This document shows, piece by piece, positions 1-29,800 of a DNA stretch of 64,000 nucleotides. Source of the DNA: Centroberyx gerrardi (Eukaryota; Chordata; Actinopteri; Beryciformes; Berycidae); assembly GCF_048128805.1 (NCBI RefSeq), contig NC_136005.1, positions 2,793,932 to 2,857,931 of the forward strand. The letters run 5' to 3'. Positions within the stretch are counted from its first letter, which is position 1. The number at the start of each line of letters is the position of its first letter. The notes below the pieces were generated by a model that was given only the letters and a program-made list of their open reading frames with translations, searched no databases and was not told the DNA's origin. A program made the translations under genes and the position numbers.

Positions 1-1615
1 GTACCAACCATGAGTTCATTTCTATGTCTGACAGAGAGATGACAAATTATAACTGAATCTCCCTCTCTGAAATGAACCAGTCTAATCTCAATAATCACAA
101 GATGGATGACTTTGTCACTCTGGTAAATAGATAAACCGGTTATAGTGAATCTGTATGTCTAATTGTTAGTATTATAGCTCCAAAATCACAGGAAAGGTGA
201 AAACAAGACGAGACTCTTTGGTCTTTCCAGTGACTCATAAATTCTTACTTGTTCTGCTGTTTTTTCCCTTTGAGTCAAGACCAAAGAAATAATACCGAAA
301 CTGGAGGGCATGAAATAATGACAGAGGACAGCTGTAGTTTTTCCTGACGTTGACAATCTACACTTCTTTTTAATGTGAATATGTAATGACAAATTTCCAG
401 CAATGATAGACAGGACAATAAACCTGGAATTGAATCAAGTGATTTTTTTCTTCTTGTTTGAGAGTTGATGTATTTATAAGTCCCTTGAGGTTTTTCACTG
501 AAATCTGTGTTTTATAGAAGTGCATTTTATTGCAATGTCTGTTTTCTGTTTCACTTTCATCACTTCTCTTCTATGTTTTATCACTGCAAATAAAAAGGCT
601 AAAACTGTCTCAGCCTGTTGTACGGACTCTAAACAGATTCTCATTTCTCTGGTTTATTATTCCACAAAAAGACCAGTGAAATGCTTTGTTTATCAAATTC
701 AAATTGCTTTTGGGGGAAGAGAACACTTTGAGAACGTTGATTCATTTCTGTTTATTTCTCCATCACTTGAGTGCATTACTTTCCATGGACAGATTGAAGC
801 AGCTCTTCTTACAAATGGTTGCCAGACACTTTCTAAGTATCGAGTAATTTCATGGTCGTAGGTCCTCAAACAGATTCCCTGATATTATACTATTCTCAAA
901 CCCTCACAAGGCACCTTAGACTGCCAGCAGTTCTGTTCAACATCGTCTTAAAGGTCAGTTTGGCTTCCTGGGTGCCAATGCAAATGCATCCTGTGCAAAA
1001 GAAAAGCGTGCGACACATCGAAGTCTTCAGCAGCAGCAGAAAAGGCAAAAGGAAAACTTAAAAAACTTCCAGGAAAATCAAGAGTGAGCTGTTGAGTGAG
1101 ACTGCAGTCAAAACAGGTTCCCCACCCTTTATAAATGCATAAGAATCCATAAAAAATATTTTCTTTTTAATAATACACACTTAAAAACAGCAGATGCCGC
1201 ATGTGGCCTTTTGCTCGTTGATCCGCCAACTTGTGGCGCACTACATGAAGAAACATCCAGTCATCCATGATAACACATGACAGCACAGTCCAAAAACAAA
1301 CTACCAAAAAACAGACAATAGGGATCAGGAGAAAGGGGAGTAAGTGCTTGTGTATTTAAATGTTGCCAGAGCTTGATTTTTACTATTTCCAGTCCAGTGT
1401 TTCTCCACTGACAAAGACGGAAAACAAGAAAACTTTGTCAGCCGGATGCCAGGGAAAAAGTGAGTTTGCTATAGAAGGAATGGCACAAAAAAAAAATCCA
1501 AAAGTGAAAGGAGAAATCGCTCAGAAGTTGCTTCCCGAAAGCCAAACAAGGCGGACCGCTGACTGACGGGCGACGAGGTTTGGCATAGTTTCCATTCAGC
1601 AGATTTAAAAAGGGA
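1..1615. other. dpp9 3' flank, no further gene seen
   Basis: AT-rich single-copy-looking sequence with only short frames that lack recognisable domains. It probably holds the rest of the dpp9 3' UTR and part of the spacer to the next gene. Confidence 0.5.
526..531 (-). terminator. Candidate dpp9 polyadenylation signal
   Basis: TTTATT on the plus strand reads AATAAA on the dpp9 strand. Other AATAAA hexamers lie at 653-658 and 751-756. Which one is used cannot be decided by eye. Confidence 0.25.
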
Positions 1616-2520
1616 AGAGAGGAGGAGGAGGGAAGGAAGGAGGACTAGGAGGAAGGAAGAGAGGAAGACAAGAGGGGAAAGGAGAAAGGGAAGGCTGTAG
1701 GAGACGAAATGAGGATAGGAAGGGAAAAGGGAGGGAGGGTATAGGAAGGGAGGAGGCAAGGGGAAAGTAGGAGGGTAGGGATGGAGGAAGGGAGGATCTA
1801 AGGGTAGGAGGTTAGGAGGGTAGGTGAGGAGGGTAGGAAGGGAGAAAGGGAGGAGTGAAGGAAGGGAGGTAGTTGAGTAGGGTAGGAGGGTAGGAAGGAA
1901 GAAAGGAATGAGTGGAAGAAGGAATGGAAGAAGGGAGGATCTGAGGATAGGAGGGTAGGTGAGGAGGGTAGGAAGGGAGAAAGGAAGGAGTGGAGGAAGG
2001 CAGGATCTGAGAGGATGTGAGGGTAGGAAGGGAGGGGATTAAAGGAGGAAGGGAGAATCCGAGGGTAGGAAGGGAGGAGATTAAGGGAGGATGTGAGGGT
2101 AGGAAAGGAGGAGATGAAGGGAGGATGTGAGGCTAGGAAGGTAGGGAGGGAGGATGTGAGGGTAGGAGAGTAGGAAGGGAGGAGATGAAGGGAGGATGTG
2201 AGGGTAGGAAGGTATGAAGGGAGGATGTGAGGGTAGGAAGGTAGGAAGGGAGGATATCAAGGTATGAAGGTAGGAAGGGAGGATATGAGGGTAGGAAGGT
2301 AGGAAGGGAGGATATCAAGGTATGAAGGTAGGAAGGGAGGATGTGAGGGTAGGAAGGGAGGATGTGAGGGTAGGAAGGTAGGAAGGGAGGATATGAGGGT
2401 AGGAAGGGAGGATGTGAGGGTAGGAAGGTAGGAAGGGAGGATATGAGGGTAGGAAGGGAGCATATGAGGGTAGGAAGGGAGGATGTGAGGGTAGGAAGGT
2501 AGGAAGGAGTGGAGGAGGAA
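1616..2520. repeat. Polypurine minisatellite in dpp9 3' UTR
   Basis: About 900 bp of almost pure purine on the plus strand, built from variants of GGAAGGGAGGATRTGAGGGTA and GAAGGTA. On the dpp9 sense strand it is polypyrimidine, starting 3-4 nt after the stop codon. The long minus-strand frames here (PSYPPFLPS repeats) are a by-product of the repeat. Confidence 0.9.
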
Positions 2521-2523
2521 TGA

Positions 2524-21415
<18,892 letters not shown>

Positions 21416-21699
21416 CGAGTCGCCGCCGCCGCTCTCCCAGCTGAGCGTTCCTGATCTGGAGCCTGACAGCGTGCGACTCTACGCCTCTGACGGTTCAACG
21501 CCACTGTCACGAGTACGGCGAATGTCACGCCGTCGCTCTACATTTTACAGGCTGTGAAGTGGGAGTGCTGGTATCGCTGCGGCCTAAATGAGGTCACGGC
21601 AGGTCAGGGAGGGGCAGCCGTGATCCACGAAGGTCCGAGAGTCTGCAGGTTCTCACTCCAACCAAACACTACAGCAGCTCGTTTCACTGACTCACCCTG

Positions 21700-22235
21700 C
21701 AGAGAATCTAGAAAGATTTGTGGCTCAGAAATAAACATAATTCTGCACAGTCAGACTTTGCTGCCGTTGAACTAGGGCTGAACGATTTTGAAAAAATATC
21801 TAATTGCGATTATTTTGACTGATATTGCAATTGCGATATGGTTTGCGATATTAGAGGGAATGATCATTTTTACATCATTATTCTCATTTTCATTGAAAAA
21901 CGTATTAAAATGATTATGGTGTGATTTTTGCGGGGATCTGTACCAAACAAAGATGTTTTCTTAAGTCTGTAGAATATGATGTGTAGGCCAGGACATCTCT
22001 GCAGCACGACAATATTTAATTTAAAATGGTATTTTGGCACACATTTCTCCTTTAATAAATATTGCGCCTCCTGCGATTTGAAAATTGCAGTAGGCCATAT
22101 TGCGATTTCGATAGAATTTCGATTAATTGTTCAGCCCTACATTGAACTTGTATTTATTACATCATATCTTGGTTGTATTGAACCGTGAACCCCATATCGC
22201 GTATCGAATCGTATCGTGAGATAAACATATTGTCC
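21700..22235. mobile_element. Partial TAGGGATGGGACAAT-family element, split by a MITE
   Basis: 21700-21772 and 22140-22235 match two successive parts of the element at 46426-46820 (GAAAGATTTGTGGCTCAGAA; then CGAATCGTATCGTGAGATAA). The 367-bp MITE at 21773-22139 interrupts it, so this element is older than the MITE. Confidence 0.75.
21773..22139. mobile_element. hAT-like MITE (TAGGGCTGAACGATT family), copy 2
   Basis: Very similar to 12070-12452 over nearly its whole length. The target duplication CGTTGAAC / CATTGAAC matches at 7 of 8 bases. Confidence 0.9.
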
Positions 22236-22361
22236 TATCCCTATTACTTGCTTACTTATTTTAAGTCAGTGATCTCCAATCATGTGCCATGAAGAACTAA
22301 GAGTCAGCACCAAACACTACAGCATCTCACTCAGTGAAATGTGCTGCTGCAGTTTTTGGTT

Positions 22362-22690
22362 TAGGGCTGCATTATATTGACAAATTATCATTTTGCTGAA
22401 TATTGGGGTACAAACTGCAATGCGGTTTACAGACAGATTTTACAATATTTCTTCTTTAACAAACCGTTTGAATAAAAAACTGAGATGTTGTTGCTTAAGA
22501 TTTGTTGTGTCTGATGCAATGACATTTTTTTCCAGTGTGTAATTTAATTTATAGACCAGAAGTTGGGCTCAGCATCAGTTTGTTTAGCCTCCAATCTGAT
22601 TAAATAATTGCAGCCTCTTGCGATTTGGGAATTGAAGTAGTTCATATTAAGATTTTCTTTTTTTTTTTTCCGATTAACTGTGCAGCCATA
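22362..22690. mobile_element. Decayed hAT-like MITE
   Basis: Starts TAGGGCTGCATTATATTG and ends GATTAACTGTGCAGCCATA. Flanks TTTTGGTT and ATTTGGTT match at 7 of 8. It is more diverged than its neighbours. Confidence 0.7.
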
Positions 22691-23500
22691 ATTTGGTTTA
22701 TATTAATATTTATAACCTGCAGAGTTTGGACACCGCTGGTCTCAGCAGACTGTAACTTGGTTTACTGATATTTGACTTGAATCTAATAGTGAATCCCATT
22801 TCCTGTTGGAGACAGCGAGCTAATTTCTCTATTCCCGTTTTATTTTTGCCACAACAGCTGATTTACTGACCGACAACTCCAGTCCAGACAGTTTACAGCC
22901 AGCTGGCCAGATGCTGCCTGTCCATGAACTTTGACAAATCCGTTTTATAATCATTTTAAGTGTCTGTGTCTCGGAGAAGCGAGCTAGCAAGTTAGCCGTC
23001 CAAGTTACACAGGAACTGACGACTAGCTAGCTACCAAAACTAAAACTACCAGCAACAAATTAAAACAGTAACACACGTATTAACTTTGTAGCTTACAGGT
23101 TCTGCCCAGGGACTTTAAACCTCTTTCCTTTCGTAGAAAAATGCCGCGTCAACCGGTAAAAACAACGGCCACTTTCTGTATAAATGGTAGAAGTTATTTT
23201 CCAGAGAGCAGCTAGCAGGCTAACACAGGGCTAACAGCGAAGAAGTACAACTGACAAGACTTACGACTTTTGACCCGGATGTGATACCGGCTAAATTGTT
23301 TTTGCCCCTTCTTTCGTTTTAATTTACATGTATTTAGTTGTTTTAAAAAGACATTTAAAAAACCAGCAAAGCTCTACATACTTGCAATTTTTCTTACATA
23401 TTCCCCGACTTTCTTATCTCATCTCACAAGTGGGTTAAATTAAAATACATTTGGTTTACAGCAACAATAAGCTTACTCTTGTTCTCGTGATATTTAACTA
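22691..23500. other. dpp9 upstream region
   Basis: No coding frame. It contains the CTAACACAGGGCTAACA-type sequence common near fish promoters and the possible non-coding exon at 23265. dpp9 cis-regulation probably lies here, but no specific site is demonstrated. Confidence 0.35.
23265..23295 (-). promoter_or_regulatory. Possible dpp9 non-coding first exon and promoter
   Basis: On the minus strand a near-perfect GTAAGT donor follows CCGGGTCAAAAGTC, with a CATCCGGG (ETS-like) site just upstream. This lies 1.85 kb upstream of the candidate coding exon and would suit a 5' UTR exon. No transcript evidence is available and the start site is a guess. Confidence 0.3.
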
Positions 23501-23539
23501 CACTACATGGCCAGAAGTATGCGGACACCACACTAAAAA

Positions 23540-24515
23540 GAGAAAAGGTGGAGCTGAATTTATTATATGGCAGATTAGACTGTTGTAGGATTATCAGAGA
23601 CTTGAGAAGGAATGGCAGGGAAGAGGAAAACAGTATTTTACAATCCAAACGTCTTTTAAGAGGAGTATTTATGAGAGTGGTGATGGGAAGGACAGGCTGT
23701 GGTTTAACTCGTGGATTAAAGACAACAGGAAAACATCAGGATGGGTCATGTCAGTGTGGTAAACTTTAAACTAACATGTTTTGCTAGACTGCAGAGGTGG
23801 GGACGCCAGTCACATGACTTGGACTTTTAAATGCTTGAGACTTGACTTGACTTGGGTTCTGGTGACTTGGGACTTGACTTGAAAAGGTTTCTAAAGTCTT
23901 GACAAAAGATCTTGTGTTTGTGTAAATGACTTAGATTGAAAGTGATGAGATTTGTTCCAGCAGACGACTGAATTTAAATTCTGTTTTCTGAATTTGTATG
24001 GAATGATTGAATTTATCGAAGTTGAAACTGATTATAGAAATCAAACTCATGATGCTCTTACCAAGTTATTATCCTATTAAAACCATATTGCATTGAAAAG
24101 TCCTAGATATTTAGTTTTCTTTATGATATTAAATTGATACTGGACTCTTGATTTGTTCTGATTTTACTTGTTCTACATTTAGACTTGGGACTTGACTTGA
24201 GATTTGTGCCTCAAGACTTGCTTGAGACTGACTTGGGACTCAAGCAAAGTTGACTTGGTCACACCTCTGTTATACTGTAAGAAGATAGAGAGTGAGATAC
24301 TGGTTGAGGAAGCCAAATTAGGTGTTTCTCATCTTTCTCTTGAAGCTCTAAGCCAAAATAAGAGTCATCGGTTCACTGAAAGAAGAGTCTAGTCTTTAAA
24401 TTGCTACTGGTATATCATTTATTTTGACCAGTGGATGGCAGTAATACACCCGGCAGTGGCCAAGCTGCCGAGAATCTCAAAGGAAGAAGAAGAAGACAGG
24501 TATATGAAATCCAGC
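23540..24515 (+). mobile_element. LINE 3' end (ORF2 C-terminus relic)
   Basis: The frame around 23630-23769 ends in TTGKHQDGSCQCGK, the cysteine motif typical of the C-terminal region of fish non-LTR ORF2 proteins. After the hAT insertion the reading resumes as KLGVSHLSLEALSQNKSHRF. The 3' end has GATGGCAGTAATACACC and a (GAAGAA)n end, the usual tail of such LINEs. 5'-truncated and dead. Confidence 0.7.
23792..24269. mobile_element. hAT-like ACTTGACT element nested in the LINE
   Basis: The ends CAGAGGTGGGGACGCC and GGTCACACCTCTG are inverted; the 478-bp element is homologous to 17032-17576. Flanks CTAGACTG and TTATACTG match at 6 of 8. It splits the LINE-derived reading frame. Confidence 0.88.
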
Positions 24516-24551
24516 ATACATCAGCCTCCATAGAGAAACACTGGCAGTAGA

Positions 24552-25091
24552 ATGGGCCGCAGTGAGGAGCTGAGTGACTTTCAGCGCGGCACCGTCATCG
24601 GCTGCCACCTGTCCGACAAGTCGGTTCGTGAAACCTCCGCCCTGCTCGCGCTGCCCCGCTCCACTGTCAGCGCCGTTATTGTGAAGTGGAAACGGCTAGG
24701 AGCAACAACGGCGCAGGCGCGAAGCGGCAGACCGCACAAGCTCACAGAGCGGGACCGCAGGACGCTGAGTACCGTAGCGAGTAAAAACCGTCTGTCCTCG
24801 GTTGCAAAACTCACTACCGAGCTCCAGACCGCCTGTGGAAGCGACGTCAGCACCAGGACTGTCCGTCGGGAGCTGTGTGAGATGGGTTTCCGCGGCCGAG
24901 CGGCGGCACACAAACCTAAAATCAGCAGGCGGAAAGCCAAGCGGCGGCCGGAGCTACAACACGGTCTGTCTGCAGGCACTGCGCAGGCGCCAGCAGGAGA
25001 AACCAACACACAGCAGCAGGAAGTGACGCACCAACACACCCGGGACGGAACTCACGAGACTTCAAATGCCGAGGAAGAAAGTGTTGACTGA
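24552..25091 (+). CDS. Tc1-like transposase-derived frame, DNA-binding half only (179 aa)
   Basis: Residues 1-134 align with the paired-like helix-turn-helix region of fish Tc1 transposases: MGRSEELSDFQRGTVIGCHL, RSGRPHKLTERDRR, SSRTVRREL-like STRTVRRELCEMGFRGRAAA and KRR. After that the usual catalytic domain is absent, with no DDE motif or WSDES. It is replaced by about 45 residues rich in Gln, Thr and Glu (AGETNTQQQEVTHQHTRDG) ending EEESVD and TGA. The frame is open and more GC- and CpG-rich than its surroundings. It may be a decayed transposase that happens to stay open, an internal deletion product, or a co-opted DNA-binding protein. The ATG was chosen because it matches the family start. 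Confidence 0.6.
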   Translation: MGRSEELSDFQRGTVIGCHLSDKSVRETSALLALPRSTVSAVIVKWKRLGATTAQARSGRPHKLTERDRRTLSTVASKNRLSSVAKLTTELQTACGSDVSTRTVRRELCEMGFRGRAAAHKPKISRRKAKRRPELQHGLSAGTAQAPAGETNTQQQEVTHQHTRDGTHETSNAEEESVD

Positions 25092-25900
25092 TCTGAATTA
25101 CACGTTGAGACAGTGGCTGACAGCTGTTGTTATCGTGTTTTAACAACGGAGGACTGATTTAGTAAAAAGTCTCGTATTCCGTGTCTTTTTCAACTGTACA
25201 CCAGCTTGAATTTGCGGTCGATAATTGACTGGTTACAAGCTATATAGCAGGACTAATGATGGCAATATGGGCTTTAAAGTATTTATATCATTTTCAGTGG
25301 TATTCACTTTTTTCTAATGTTACCCCCCCTCCCCCAAATAATAAAAATCTTCTGACAACTTCTCTTCTGTCTTTCTGACAACAGCTAGTTGTTATACTGA
25401 ATTCTTCTGATGCTGTAGTAGTAAATAGGCCATTTTATTCAAACTTGAGTCATAACTGTGGACACATAAAGCCCAGATGTAGTTCTACCAAAGAAAAATA
25501 ATTTCTCAGGAAAATATTCAACACATGTATATAATGATATAAAACCTCCTTTGTTGCGACCATAGACTGTAAAAAAAAAAAAAAAAAAAAGATGCGACAA
25601 GCAGGTGTCCACATACTTTTGGCCATCTAGTGTATTTAAAGAGGCAGACATTTAAAAACCCATTACAATCCACTGGTACAGTTCTTGTTAATCAGTGCCG
25701 ATAAGTATCTGACTGCATTTCCCAATATCTGTTTTAATGAGATTTGAGTAATCTGATTTGACTTTCCATTGACACAAAAGTAAATTTTTGCTGCTTCTTT
25801 AAGATTCCCATGTTTAGTTGTGTAATTCCATCTCTTCCTAAGGATGGAGGACAGTCTATATTCCAGTCTTTATTCCATTACTTTCAGCAGGGTTTCCACT
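25092..25900. other. Tc1-like 3' part and spacer to dazap1
   Basis: Contains the non-coding right side of the Tc1-like element, a poly-A run at 25571-25590, the right inverted repeat, then plain AT-rich sequence. No gene is seen. Confidence 0.6.
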
Positions 25901-25934
25901 GGAGCGCTGCAGGCAAATACACAAAACATCAGTG

Positions 25935-26655
25935 ACAAGTGTCGTATCTTTAAAACATTTATTTTGAAATACGTTTTCCTTTCTTTTTGCATAAGTGCAA
26001 AATGCACCCAAACAGCCACCTGAGGGAAGTCTACATCTTTAAATAAAAAACAAGCAAAGTGTACATTTATAGTACAAAATTCTCTTTTTAAAAAATTGCA
26101 CAGTTTGTGTATAATATATATTCATATTTTCCATTTTAAACAAACTTTAAAATAAAGGCTCAGAAAGTAAACAAAATCCACCAAATGAAAAATAAAAACA
26201 TTTTTTTCCCTAGAATTTAAAGCTGAGGAAACTTGAGACCCTGTTTTCATTTGTGTCCACCATAAATATACATATTTATATTTATATGTAAGTCTCTTTA
26301 CATATAGTCTCTGTGCTAGTGTTTGACCAGACAATCAAAATTATTGCAAAGTAGTAAAGTTCTACTATAAAACATTGGGGGGGAGGGGAGAAATAAAAGC
26401 TTCTTTCGGCTCGACGTTCCATAAGTTATGCGAAAAAATCTGGGTTCTTTTACACCCCGTTTTTTTGTGAGATTGTAACAGAAGTTAGTTGGAATCCCTG
26501 GTTTCACAAAGTTTTCTGTTTCACAAATTGTGTGCATTTAAATATTCCCAACGAACAATCCAGAACTCCAGTTTTGCCTTTAAGCAAGAACACACGTTTC
26601 CCTGACTTTTTTTGTTTTTATTTTCGAACTGCGCGCTGCCCGTCCCGCCCCCGGG
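25935..26655 (-). other. dazap1: dazap1 3' UTR (probable)
   Basis: AT-rich sequence directly downstream of the stop with no interspersed repeat, ending near an AATAAA. Its repeat-free state contrasts with the introns and suggests retained regulatory sequence. The 3' end is inferred. Confidence 0.55.
25958..25963 (-). terminator. Candidate dazap1 polyadenylation signal
   Basis: TTTATT on the plus strand is AATAAA on the gene strand, about 700 nt after the stop. Cleavage would be expected near 25940. Confidence 0.45.
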
Positions 26656-26828
26656 TCAGCGTCGATACGGGTGGAAGCCCTGTACGTTGTGGTTCTGCCC
26701 CCGGCCGAACGCGGTGGCGGCGGGCTGCGGGGCGGCGGCGGGCTGCGCCGTGGGAGCGCCGTACGAGGCGGTCGGCTGGCTCGGGTCGGCGAAGCTGTGG
26801 CCGAACGCGGTCAGGTCCTGACCGTAAC
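26656..26828 (-). CDS. dazap1: dazap1 last coding exon (stop)
   Basis: 173 nt with YGQDLTAFGHSFADPSQPTA, then FGRGQNHNVQGFHPYRR and TGA (26658-26656). Acceptor TCCTGCAG. Confidence 0.97.
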
Positions 26829-29800
26829 CTGCAGGAGGAGAGAGACACAGCAGAGAGGAGGCTTCAGCTTCAGGTCACACAGCGCTCAGGGAACAGCCTT
26901 AACTTCTTTAAATATGCTGATACAGTCAAATGGATTCGGTTAAATTACCACAATTTTGATGTTAAAAAGGAAAAATCCACCCTTTGATGTTCTTAGATAT
27001 CAATTTGTCATGTTAACTGCATTCCAGTAATTATTTTTTTGAGGTTTTGAAGTGTTGTAATTAACTTTTTTAGTGTATCCACTTAACCTCAACCTGCCTC
27101 GGCTAATTCTACTTCAGATTTGTGATTTCCTACATTTCCCAGAATGCCTTTCAACAACCCCCAGAGAAGAGGGTGAACTTACTGCTTTCAATCATAGGTG
27201 GGTGTTTGGGCGTATAAATAGCTGCAGTGTGATCATTCAGCGGTTGGTTCTACATGTCTGTGATCGAGGCCCTTACTCCACAACCACAAACCTTAACCTG
27301 TCTCTCTGCTGCAGTGCATTCTGGTCTCTCTCCTGCTCCTGTGGGTGGAGAAATTGGTCTCTCTCCTCTTCTACGATGGATTTCTCCCTGTATGATTGTT
27401 GAACGTCTCTTGGTGCAAAATGGCGGCTCTAGAAAGAAGCCCTCGCTCTTTGATTCTGAGGGACTGACACCAAAACCTGACGTTTACCGCTGATGTTTTA
27501 CATCCTGAAACATTTTCTCATATAAAACTCCATTGTAGCTGCTGGAAATATCTGGAGATGACGTCACCTCCACTACACCAAACAACATGGATGCAGGAAT
27601 GCAAAGTACATTGCCAATAGCTGTTTTTTATAACAGTGTTAAAGTGTTTTAGGGGGATTTTTCCTCTGGATTGAAATATTGTATTCCTTGCATGAGCCCT
27701 TTTGTGTTGAAAATTAAGAAATCAAAATTTGGAATAAACCTAATTATGCGGTGTTTGACACAAATCAACAATTGTTTAAATGTATAAAGACAAAACTGAT
27801 AATTTCAACTGAATTGAAAAAGCAGATTTAAGGGGCTTCATTAAGGAAAACAATGCCTAGATTCTCTTTAATGATCAGTGCAACAAGCACATAAATGTTC
27901 TTCCATTTAGACACTGGATGGCGCCATCTCCCCGCAAACAGACAGGGACCAGAGTGACACCCAGGGAAGGAAACTAAGCTTCTCATCTACTGGTAAAAAT
28001 GGCTGCTGTATCCCAAACTTCAGCAGCCACTTTACCAGCCAAATGGCCTTTTACAATTAGAGACTGGCTGGTTAACTGCAGCCAAAACTTACCAGCATTT
28101 GGCTGGTGACGGTTATTTTCCCACCCTGGGAACATCCAGTTAACACGAGACTTAAGATTTCATACTTTTTTAGGATAAATACTGGACTAGAGAAAATAAT
28201 AGACAACTGGAATGAAAAGACAAGAGAGAGAAAGAAAGAGAGAAAGAAAGAAAGAAAAAAAAATGAGAAGATACAACACATCTCTTGCGGGGTGCTCAAA
28301 GAGCTCCAGGAACGGAGCAACATAAGAAGGATTGAGAAGAACAGGCAGCGGTCCCAACAGGACCGCCGGACAGAGGGATCTGAGAGAAATTGGAAATTTA
28401 CTGGCATCGACGTGTCCTTCATTACATCTTCCTTTGATTCTCACCCCTTTAGCTATAATGCGGAGACAGTACATGGGGGAAAAAAAATAACAATGGGTGA
28501 ATGGACTGCTGATGCATAGAGACAACTGAACCATGAACACATTTTCTGACAATTAGATCATCCTTTTAAAATCAGCAAAGCAATGCGGACAGAGGGAGAG
28601 AGTGGACACAAAGAGAGGACAGTTAGTCTTGGTATAGTAAAGCTACAGCCACTGAGAGGCCAGTCAGAAACATTACAATAAATAGCATTTCTTCATTTTA
28701 AATTTCTTTAAAATCCGTCATCTCCGAAACAACTCGTAGCTGTGTTTTTACTATACTCAAGAGTACACAACACAGTACTTTGTATGTACATGCAGAATGT
28801 ACATGCAAAATACTTAACACAGAGCAAAAGAAAAGAGGCAAAAGAACCAGGTTGCAGCTCTATAAACACTACAGTACTGAACAAATGCTACTGTTGTGGT
28901 TGGAGAAGACGATGCTGGCACCTACCTGCACTATATCCTCCCTGCTCATCCTGACCATAACTGTGAGAAGGACGCGTTGGTCCGTAGGCAGAGGGGTCCT
29001 GAGGGTAGTTACCCAAGCCTAGCAGGGAGATGAGGAGACCAGGTTGACTGAACCCAGATACTGCTGGCCGACTACTTTACATTGTCCCCCTTTACTGAGC
29101 TACCAGCGCTTTACAGTTACACTTAAAAACATCCTCATTTCCTTTGGACTGCACTAAGCCTGCCAAACCGTCACTGCTCAGCTCCATCTGGAAGTCAAAA
29201 CAAAATGGGGTGTGAGTGTGTGTGCGCTATTTGCTAGAACGCCCCTTTTTTTGTTTTGTCATTTGGCCAGCCTGGTCTCACGAAAGTTCGTGAAATGAGC
29301 ACGATGTCTTAGAATGCAAATAATGTGCGAGAAATAATGTTTTCCCACCATGAAAGGATTACGAGGAAAAGTAAAAGGTGTGGAAAGTCCAGGGGCGGAT
29401 GGGCGGAGACATTTTCCCGGGTTCAATTCCCAAATTGTGAAAACATTTTCTACTATGAGTGAAGTTTTATTTTTCGCTAAAGCTTTTCTTATTTAACCAA
29501 ATGACCAAACCCTAACCCAACCCTTAACCAAATATGCTTTACTTGCCTAACCTTAACCCGTTAGCTAACGGTTTTGTGTGACAAATGCGTGAAATGTCGT
29601 GTCCAATTCCTGTTATTTTCACATAAACCTTTCATGGTGGAGAAACGTAACCTTCACATTATTTGTGTCCACAACACATAATCTGCATCTTCTGAGATTG
29701 TGCTCATTTCACAAAGTTTGGTGAGACTGTGTTGTCTCTGCTGTCTATGATTACTGGACTGAGAGCCTGGACAGGCAGCGGACACTAAATGCAAAAAGCT

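Larger units (their letters stand above)
23501..25632 (+). mobile_element. Tc1-like transposon with nested insertions
   Basis: The left end CACTACATGGCCAGAAGTAT and right end ATACTTTTGGCCATCTAGTG are inverted repeats of about 28 bp with few mismatches, flanked by TA on both sides. The 2.1-kb element contains a LINE 3' end (about 23540-24515), which contains a hAT-like element, followed by a transposase-derived frame. Confidence 0.85.
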
